58,991 bases of DNA from Pseudomonas grimontii (GTDB taxonomy: Bacteria; Pseudomonadota; Gammaproteobacteria; Pseudomonadales; Pseudomonadaceae), in NCBI RefSeq assembly GCF_007858185.1, contig NZ_VFES01000032.1:1-58991 (forward strand). Reading direction: 5' to 3'. The translations under genes and the position numbers were made by a program. Shown in pieces: positions 53,032 to 58,991 of the stretch; within the stretch, counting starts at the first letter, position 1, and every line of letters begins with the position of its first letter. Under the pieces are notes generated by a model. It was not told the origin of the DNA and made no database searches. It saw only the letters and a program-made list of their open reading frames with translations.

Positions 53032-53682
53032 ATGGCAACTGTATACATAAATGAGCTGGGAGTAAGGCCATGGGAAAGCGTACACCTAACAAATGATGGG
53101 AGATTCACCACTACGACACTGTTAAGTCATGATTTCAACAATGTTTGGAAATCATGGTGTGAGGTGATGGAGCAGCTATCAGACAAATGGTCAATTAAAA
53201 GAGAGTGGCACTCAGCACTTACGGCCGACTTCAACTCAAAAACCGAAGAGTACTTATTTAAAAAAATGCAGCAAAAAACGCTTCGTAACGGAGATTTATT
53301 TAAAAAAAATGAAAAAAGCAATATTTACTCGACAATCAAAAACCTCCCTGGCAATCCGAAAGAAATAAAGAACCAGAGTTTTGAAGGCTCGCACGACGTC
53401 ATCTTAATAATCCAAAAAACAGAAAGTGATATAGCCGAACTCTGGTCCAAAATGACAATATTTGAAAATAGTATTACGCCCGAAAAAATCAGCACATTCT
53501 TGGAGTCTCAATCAGATATATTGTTATGTAGGTTTTACGAATCCGATACACACGCCGCAGCTCAATTCATCTATCACACCAATACCGAGAGTAAAAACAT
53601 TTTAGAAACAATCAAAAACCGATTCGACAAGACAAGCATTGAAGACATCCATCTCTATATAAACAACAAACAAAGAATATAA
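53032..53682 (+). CDS. Probable orphan immunity protein
   Basis: A 216-residue soluble protein that I do not recognise. It is AT-rich and rich in Lys, Asn and Glu, like the neighbouring immunity gene. It starts 27 bases after the broken toxin tip, with only an AAAGAAAAAA stretch as ribosome site. Position and composition suggest the immunity partner of the lost toxin tip, kept for protection against relatives. The function is inference. Confidence 0.6.
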   Translation: MATVYINELGVRPWESVHLTNDGRFTTTTLLSHDFNNVWKSWCEVMEQLSDKWSIKREWHSALTADFNSKTEEYLFKKMQQKTLRNGDLFKKNEKSNIYSTIKNLPGNPKEIKNQSFEGSHDVILIIQKTESDIAELWSKMTIFENSITPEKISTFLESQSDILLCRFYESDTHAAAQFIYHTNTESKNILETIKNRFDKTSIEDIHLYINNKQRI

Positions 53683-53768
53683 TTTCGACCTATATACCTC
53701 CCCACAATAAAACCACGGCCCCCGTCAGGGCGATGCGATTATTCAGGTAGATCGGTGGGTTTAGGTTT

Positions 53769-53812
53769 GGGCCTGCTGCGCAGTCCAACGCAGGGCAAGC
53801 CTGCTCGCCACA
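53769..53812. repeat. REP element
   Basis: GGCCTGCTGCGCAGTCCAAC followed by GCAGGGCAAGCCTGCTCGCC is a diverged copy of the REP at 36-89. It lies between the immunity-like gene and the convergent peptidase gene. Confidence 0.7.
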
Positions 53813-53859
53813 AGGAATGAAGGCTCAGCCAAGTTGAATGGGTGAGCCTCACAGGCGGA

Positions 53860-55089
53860 TCAGCGTTTACTCAGTTCCATAATCATCCGACTCAGCAGGT
53901 AGATCCGCGGCGCGACGCTCTCCACCTCCGCATACTCCTCCGGCGTATGAATATTCCCCCCCACTATCCCAAACCCATCCAACGTCGGCGTGCCCACACC
54001 GGCTGACAAACTGGCATCCGCCGCCCCGCCGCTGCCTTCAATGGTCAATTTTTTACCCAGCTCCCCATAAATCCCTTGGGCAATCGCCACCAGTTTGTCC
54101 GACTCCGGCGTCTGCGGCATGGGCGGCAGACCGCGTTTCAAGGTGGTGGTCACTTCGGCTTCCGGGATCAGCTTGTTGGCGGAGACCCGCACCAAGTCTT
54201 TCTCGATCCGATCAAACTCTTCCGGCAACGCCGCGCGCACGTCGGCCTTGGCGGTGGCTTGGTCGGGGATGACGTTGGTGCGGTCGCCCGCCTTGATCAC
54301 GGTGAAGTTAATCGTGGTTTTCTTTTCTTCATCACCGAGTTTGCCCAGTTGCAGAATCTGGTGCGCGGCTTCCATGGCGGCGTTGCGCCCCAGCTCCGGG
54401 GCGACGCCGGCGTGGGCGGCTTTGCCTTTGACTTCGACCACCGCGGTGGCACTGCCTTTGCGCCACACCACCAGGCCGTCGGCCGGGCGGCCGGGTTCGA
54501 GGTTCAGCGTGACGTCGTGGGCCTTGGCGGTGTTGCGGATCAGTTCAGAGGCGATGTCGGAACCGGTTTCTTCGCTGGCATCGAGCAGGAAGGTAATCTG
54601 TGCGTAGTCCTTGAAGCCCTGGTTTTTCAGGACTTTGAGCGCGTAGATGCCGGCGACGATGCCACCTTTGTCATCCATCACGCCGGGACCATAGGCGCGG
54701 CCGTCCTTGATGTGAAACGGTCGTTCGGCCGCCGAGCCTTCCTTGAACACGGTGTCCATGTGGGCCATCAGCAGGATTTTGGCCTTGCCGCTGCCCTTGA
54801 GGGCGGCGATCACATGGCTGCTGTTGGCGGCGGCATCCGGCACCCGTTCAATGGTGAAGCCCAGCTGTTTGAGTTCATCGACGGCGATATCACTGACCTG
54901 GGTCAGGCCTGGCCCGTAGCCGGAACCCGAGTCGATATTCACCAGGCGCTCCAGCAGTTTCAGGGCCGGGGCCTTGTACTGCTCGGCGTCCGCCTGGATC
55001 TGCTTGTGGGGTTCGGCGCTGTAGGCCGGGAGTGCGAAGGACAAGGCCAGCGTGGCGGCCAGGAGGGTACGCGGGAAGGTGAAGGGCAT
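53860..55089 (-). CDS. Carboxypeptidase G2-like M20 peptidase
   Basis: A 409-residue exported zinc exopeptidase of family M20. A signal peptide (LLAATLALSFALPAYSAEP) is followed by the metal-binding motifs LLMAHMDTV, YGPGVMDDKGG, DASEETGSD and LNLEPGRP, and by the dimerisation domain around GKAAHAGVAPELGRNA. It resembles glutamate carboxypeptidase (CPG2), which releases C-terminal glutamate from folates and peptides. The substrate is not certain. Confidence 0.87.
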   Translation of the reverse strand: MPFTFPRTLLAATLALSFALPAYSAEPHKQIQADAEQYKAPALKLLERLVNIDSGSGYGPGLTQVSDIAVDELKQLGFTIERVPDAAANSSHVIAALKGSGKAKILLMAHMDTVFKEGSAAERPFHIKDGRAYGPGVMDDKGGIVAGIYALKVLKNQGFKDYAQITFLLDASEETGSDIASELIRNTAKAHDVTLNLEPGRPADGLVVWRKGSATAVVEVKGKAAHAGVAPELGRNAAMEAAHQILQLGKLGDEEKKTTINFTVIKAGDRTNVIPDQATAKADVRAALPEEFDRIEKDLVRVSANKLIPEAEVTTTLKRGLPPMPQTPESDKLVAIAQGIYGELGKKLTIEGSGGAADASLSAGVGTPTLDGFGIVGGNIHTPEEYAEVESVAPRIYLLSRMIMELSKR

Positions 55090-55135
55090 GAACCGATCCT
55101 TGTTGTTTGTTGGGGTGCCGCCTCACCCTACCCCA

Positions 55136-56194
55136 CTAGACCGACCGCAACCAAGTGCCTTGCACCGAACTGACCCGGTTGCGCCCGCTGCTCTTGGCTT
55201 CATACAGCGCCAGGTCTGCATCGTTGAGCCACGTGGTGGAATCGGCGTGCTCCGGTTGATACGGCGCCAGGCCGATACTCAAGCTGGCGCGCAATGAAGC
55301 GTCCTGGGCGTACGCCAACGCGTTGAAGCGATCGCGCAACGCATCCATCACTTCGGTCGCGCGGTTGAGCGACATGCCCGGCAGGATCACGCAGAATTCA
55401 TCACCGCCATAGCGTCCGGCCAGGTCGGTGGCCCGCAGGTTCTGGCGCAGCACTTTGCTGAGCTGACGCAGCACGATGTCGCCGGTGACGTGGCCATAGG
55501 TGTCATTGATGAGCTTGAAATGGTCGATGTCGATCAACGCAATCGCGGCCCCTTGCTGTTCGCGGCGGCAGCGTTGGAACTCGATCTCCAGGTGGTCTTT
55601 CCAGGCGCCATGGTTGAGCAAGTCGGTCAAGCTGTCGGTGCGGCTCAGCGCCAGTAATTCGCGTTTATGCCGGGCCAGGGTCACCGCCTGGCGGTAACAG
55701 ATCCAGCCCAGCGCCAGCGGATACAGCGTCAGAATCGGCAGGCAGGCATAGAGCTGGATCGGGGTGGTCGTGGCGATAAAGGCTGGGGTGAATATCAACA
55801 GCGAGGTGCCGATGCCGACCGCCTGCGCCACCCAACCCGCCAGCATGAAACGCGGACCGCCGATGGCCACGTTGTTCATGGTCATCATCGACAGCGTCGT
55901 CACACCGGGCAGCGGGTTGAAGTGCATGGCAGCGACCCAGAAACCGCCGCAAAACGAATCGAACAGCAGGTTGCGGCGCTCGCTGCGCAACGCATTGGCG
56001 GTACGCAACGAGAGCTGAAAGGCCACGACCGGCCAGACGAACGCGTTGATGACCATCCAGGCCCACACCCACGGGGGTGGATCCAGCGGGTACATGCCAA
56101 ACACCACGCACACAAAACCGAGCGTCAGCCCTAAGGTGCGGGATTTATACAAACGGGTAGCGAGCGGAAGTCCTTTTCCTCCGGCGGCTGGCAT
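55136..56194 (-). CDS. MASE2-GGDEF diguanylate cyclase
   Basis: 352 residues. The N-terminal membrane-bound MASE2 sensor has several helices (RNLLFDSFCGGFWVAAMHFN is typical). The cytoplasmic GGDEF domain has intact GGDEF at 263-267 and an RATD inhibitory site at 254-257, five residues before it. It should therefore make cyclic-di-GMP and be product-inhibited. It resembles AdrA/DgcC. No partner gene is adjacent. Confidence 0.9.
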   Translation of the reverse strand: MPAAGGKGLPLATRLYKSRTLGLTLGFVCVVFGMYPLDPPPWVWAWMVINAFVWPVVAFQLSLRTANALRSERRNLLFDSFCGGFWVAAMHFNPLPGVTTLSMMTMNNVAIGGPRFMLAGWVAQAVGIGTSLLIFTPAFIATTTPIQLYACLPILTLYPLALGWICYRQAVTLARHKRELLALSRTDSLTDLLNHGAWKDHLEIEFQRCRREQQGAAIALIDIDHFKLINDTYGHVTGDIVLRQLSKVLRQNLRATDLAGRYGGDEFCVILPGMSLNRATEVMDALRDRFNALAYAQDASLRASLSIGLAPYQPEHADSTTWLNDADLALYEAKSSGRNRVSSVQGTWLRSV

Positions 56195-56299
56195 GGACGG
56201 CTGTAATCCTGGATGAATGCCTGGAGTCTATCAGGGCGCCAGCAATTAGCCACCACCACTCATAAGCTCACCTCCCAGGCAAAAAACCATCCAAAACGC

Positions 56300-56932
56300 T
56301 TAGTGGGAAAAGCCCCGGGCCAGCATCCACGCCACACCCAGCAACAGCACCGCCGTGATCCGCTGCAACAGCACACGGCGCTCGGGGTTTTCCAGCACGA
56401 GCCTGATGCGCTGGCCGAAGTAGCAATACAGGCAACCGCTGGCAAATTGCAGCACCAAGAAGGTCGCCCCGAGGATGGCGATATCCGCCGCCGAACTGTG
56501 CTCCCCTGCCCCGGCGAACTGTGGGAACACGGCGCTGAACATGATGAGGGTCTTGGGGTTGGAGAACCCGGTCAGCAAACCCTTGCCGAACAAGCGGCGT
56601 GCGCCCTCTACGCCAGCAGCCTGGTCTATGGCAACGCCGTTGCTGGTCCACTGCTTGTAGGCCAGGTAGAGGATGTAGGCCACGCCGACAATCTGGATGC
56701 CCTGAGTGATGGCGAGGTTGCCCTTGATCAGTTCCGAAAAGCCCACGGCAAAGACCAGGATCGAAATCAGGTACGACACACTGGCGCCGATCTGCGCCGG
56801 GATCGAACTGCGCAAGCCATCCTTCAGGCCCAGGCTCAACAGCAGCAGGGTCATGGGGCCGGGGCTGAAGGTCATGGTGGCGCAAAACAGCAGGAAGTAG
56901 ATAAACGAAGAGAGCGTCAATGCGCTGGTCAT
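56300..56932 (-). CDS. LysE-family amino acid exporter
   Basis: A 210-residue inner-membrane protein with about six helices. The family start TFSPGPMTLLLLSLGLKDGL and the motif GLLTGFSNPKTLIMFSAVFP are clear. It probably exports an amino acid or a related metabolite. The ATG at 56932 is chosen over the longer frame because it puts the first helix at the N-terminus. It is divergent from a MocR regulator that probably controls it. Confidence 0.87.
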   Translation of the reverse strand: MTSALTLSSFIYFLLFCATMTFSPGPMTLLLLSLGLKDGLRSSIPAQIGASVSYLISILVFAVGFSELIKGNLAITQGIQIVGVAYILYLAYKQWTSNGVAIDQAAGVEGARRLFGKGLLTGFSNPKTLIMFSAVFPQFAGAGEHSSAADIAILGATFLVLQFASGCLYCYFGQRIRLVLENPERRVLLQRITAVLLLGVAWMLARGFSH

Positions 56933-57056
56933 GGCCTTGGACCTAGGGTGAGAAGGCCTGCAGTCTAGGCAAGCGACGTTGCACAAGGCAGGTAAAGTCA
57001 GGCCTAATCCGGCCGAACTTCACCGGTAAAAGCACCGGCAAACACAAGGACGGTTT

Positions 57057-58469
57057 ATGTTTGTATCCGCCATCGCGTTCGTGGACGGCACACCCAAGGT
57101 GCAGCAGATCGTCGAGACGTTCAGCCAGCGCATCGAGAGCGGCGAATGGGCACCCGGCAGCAAGTTGCCGTCGGTGCGAGAGTTGACCCAGACCCTGGGC
57201 GTCAGCAAGTTCACCCTCAACGAAGCCCTCGACCGCCTGCGCGGGCGCAACCTGCTGACCTCCAGCCAGGGGCGTGGCTACTTTGTGGCGATGGACAGCG
57301 CGCGCCCGGCCTCGGTGGCGTGGGTCGACCTGCTGCCCCAGGATCTGCTCAGCGTCCTGCGTCGCCCGCTGGTCACCGCCGGTGGCGAGTTGCGCCCCGG
57401 CAGCGGCCACCTGCCGGAAGCATGGCTGAACACCGAGACCATCCGCCAGGCCATGCGCGGCGTGGTGCGCGCGCCGTCGTTGCGCATCGCCGGGCTGGGC
57501 ACTCCGGCCGGGTTATTGCCACTGCGCCAGGCACTGCAACACAAGCTGCACGGCGAAGGCCTGTCGGTGCCGGTGGAACAGATCATCACCACCCCCAACA
57601 CCGTGCAAGGCCTGGACATGCTGATGCGCCTGCTCGCACGTCCCGGCGACACGGTGCTGCTCGACGCACCGTGCTATTTCAACTTCCACGCCAACCTGGC
57701 CCTGCACGGCGTCAAGGTGGTGACCCTCCAACGCCGCCCCGACGGTTTCGATTTCAGCGCCCTCGAACAGCTGCTGGCCGAACACCGCCCCAGCCTGTAC
57801 CTGACCACCAGCGTGCTGCACAACCCGACCGGCCATTCCTTCAGTCCCAGCCAAGCGTTTCGCCTGTTGCAACTGACCCAGCAGTACCACTGCCATATCG
57901 TCGAGGACGATCTTTACGGCGACCTGCACCCCAACCCGCCGCCGCGCCTGGCCACCGTTGCCGGGCTGGACCAGGTCACCTACCTGTCGGGTTTCTCGAA
58001 GATCCTCAGCGCCAACACCCGGGTCAGCTTCGTGGTGGCCGCGCCGCAACTGGCTGCCAACCTGACCAATATGAAGTTGATGAGCGGCGGCGTGACCTCG
58101 GAGCTGTTCGAGCAGATCGTCTACCGCATGCTCAGCGAAGGCAGCTACGCCAAGCACCGCAAGCGCATGGTCCAACGCCTGATGGAGGCCGGCGGGCGTG
58201 TGGAGCAATGGCTGCGGCGCTGCGAGTGTGAGTTGCCGATGGCCTATGAAGGCGGGATGTTCATCTGGGCACGCCTGCCACCGGGTGTGAACGGCGAGCT
58301 GTTGGCCCAGGAAGCGTTGAAACACAGCATGGTACTGGCACCGGGCGCGCTCTTCGGCTACGACCCAGCCCATCGCGATTCGATGCGTTTCAACGTGGCC
58401 CACAGTGATGAGCTGCGGGTGCAGCGGGTGTTTGAAGCGCTGTTACTGAAGGTCGTGGGCGGGTCCTGA
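57057..58469 (+). CDS. MocR-type GntR/aminotransferase regulator
   Basis: 470 residues. The N-terminal GntR winged helix spans about 12-80 (GSKLPSVRELTQTLGVSKFT). A fold-type I aminotransferase-like domain follows, with the PLP lysine Lys315 in LSGFSKILSANTR and the Asp of VEDDLYGDLHP. Such proteins sense PLP or amino compounds and often control a neighbouring transporter. Divergent from the LysE gene across 124 bp. An AAGGA site precedes the ATG. Confidence 0.9.
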   Translation: MFVSAIAFVDGTPKVQQIVETFSQRIESGEWAPGSKLPSVRELTQTLGVSKFTLNEALDRLRGRNLLTSSQGRGYFVAMDSARPASVAWVDLLPQDLLSVLRRPLVTAGGELRPGSGHLPEAWLNTETIRQAMRGVVRAPSLRIAGLGTPAGLLPLRQALQHKLHGEGLSVPVEQIITTPNTVQGLDMLMRLLARPGDTVLLDAPCYFNFHANLALHGVKVVTLQRRPDGFDFSALEQLLAEHRPSLYLTTSVLHNPTGHSFSPSQAFRLLQLTQQYHCHIVEDDLYGDLHPNPPPRLATVAGLDQVTYLSGFSKILSANTRVSFVVAAPQLAANLTNMKLMSGGVTSELFEQIVYRMLSEGSYAKHRKRMVQRLMEAGGRVEQWLRRCECELPMAYEGGMFIWARLPPGVNGELLAQEALKHSMVLAPGALFGYDPAHRDSMRFNVAHSDELRVQRVFEALLLKVVGGS

Positions 58470-58535
58470 ACCGCAGCGGCGGTTCTGCCGTCCCTGCGAC
58501 GTTCGATCCCTTCTTGTGCGTTGACCGGTTCTGTT

Positions 58536-58551
58536 ACACACCATATAGTGT
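58536..58551. promoter_or_regulatory. NrdR box 1
   Basis: ACACACCATATAGTGT matches the NrdR-box pattern (ACA-C-x-ATAT-x-GTGT). A second box follows at 32 bases spacing, about three helical turns, as is usual for NrdR control of ribonucleotide reductase genes. Confidence 0.8.
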
Positions 58552-58568
58552 GCCCACAAACAGAACAG

Positions 58569-58584
58569 ACCACTACATAGTGTG
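58569..58584. promoter_or_regulatory. NrdR box 2
   Basis: ACCACTACATAGTGTG is the second NrdR box, 119 bases before the nrdB start. The paired arrangement implies repression of nrdB by NrdR when dATP is high. Confidence 0.78.
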
Positions 58585-58702
58585 CAGTATCGGTATTGAC
58601 CGACCACACTCTGCGCAGTATTTCAATGCCTGGCAGCCTGCAAATCAGATTTTTTTGGACGGGTTCACACGCCGTCAGAACAGAACAGAAGGGAGTATTT
58701 CA

Positions 58703-58991
58703 ATGCTGAGTTGGGATGAAGTCGACAACGAGGACACCGGTGCAGCAGTGATCAAGGGCGCCAACGCCGGCCACGCCAGCGAAGCCAACATGGACCGCCT
58801 CGACGGTGCCGGCGCCGCTGCCGCCATCGAAGCCCGCGCCGTCACCGCCAGTGACTCCGCCGCTATCGTGCGCGCCAAGGCTGCCCTCGACAAACTCGAC
58901 GTCGCCGAAGGCCTCGCCGAACTCGAAGGCGCCTCCGCCCGCGTCGCCGTTGACGAAAAGCGCATGATCAACTGCCGCGCCGACCTCAACC
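58703..58991 (+). CDS. nrdB: Ribonucleotide reductase beta subunit (partial)
   Basis: The first 96 codons of class I ribonucleotide reductase small subunit, cut by the window edge. The N-terminus (MLSWDEVDNEDTGAAVIKGA, then HASEANMDRLDGAGAAAAIE) is the Pseudomonas-type extension before the diiron domain, which lies beyond the window. An AAGGGAG ribosome site precedes the ATG. The two NrdR boxes upstream support the call. Confidence 0.88.
   Translation, partial: MLSWDEVDNEDTGAAVIKGANAGHASEANMDRLDGAGAAAAIEARAVTASDSAAIVRAKAALDKLDVAEGLAELEGASARVAVDEKRMINCRADLN

Overview
The window looks like a chromosomal segment of a Pseudomonas fluorescens-group bacterium. The evidence is the GC-rich coding sequence, the many short REP palindromes of the 'GGCTTGCCCC' type, the Pseudomonas-type nic nicotinate genes, the N-terminus of a Pseudomonas-type NrdB behind NrdR boxes, and several Fur-box iron genes. 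I see no rRNA, tRNA, CRISPR array or complete insertion sequence.

Layout. (1) 1-582: intergenic repeats, including a striking three-stem fold-back element. (2) 583-6685: the lower nicotinate pathway, nicX divergent from nicCDEFT, with two GTATAC-centred palindromes between them that are probably NicR operators. It would convert 6-hydroxynicotinate to fumarate. nicAB, nicP and nicR are not in the window. (3) 6686-7708: a decayed locus, in which fragments of a circularly permuted ATP-grasp gene and an alpha-E (DUF403-like) gene are fused. The fusion is split by a small inverted-repeat element with a visible target-site duplication. A 37-bp patB fragment follows. (4) 7709-19152: two very large paralogous toxin-like proteins of the dermonecrotic-toxin (DUF6543-like) type on either side of patB. 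Both end in a Cys-His-Asp thiol-enzyme-like domain, and the second carries a further C-terminal domain with an LSDC...H signature. (5) 19193-22342: a molbindin gene and an SsuACB-like sulfonate-type ABC transporter. (6) 22589-24069: a Fur-boxed FecI/FecR pair with no receptor beside it. (7) 24113-34598: a non-phosphorylative L-rhamnose pathway with its LysR regulator, transporters, mutarotase and OprB porin. (8) 34595-39925: a broken hexapeptide acyltransferase, a cyclic-nucleotide-type MscS channel, a pirin and a Fur-boxed two-component system. (9) 39883-47400: a TonB receptor, a Bcr/CflA-type MFS pump and an RND efflux pair. (10) 47511-53682: an Rhs polymorphic toxin with its immunity gene, then a broken second toxin tip with another immunity-like gene, all AT-rich after the Rhs core. 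(11) 53860-58991: a carboxypeptidase G2-like peptidase, a MASE2-GGDEF diguanylate cyclase, a LysE exporter divergent from a MocR regulator, and the start of nrdB.

Working together. The nic genes and the rha genes are each complete enough to be read as catabolic modules. In the second, L-rhamnose is oxidised to its lactone, hydrolysed, dehydrated and cleaved to pyruvate and lactaldehyde, and the aldehyde is oxidised to lactate. The two-component system and the convergent TonB receptor share overlapping 3' ends, and both are preceded by Fur-like boxes, so they are probably one iron-uptake unit. The toxin pair and the Rhs region are the accessory, fast-evolving parts. The most unusual material is the toxin-patB-toxin block with its apparent duplication scar, and the toxin-tip graveyard behind the Rhs gene.
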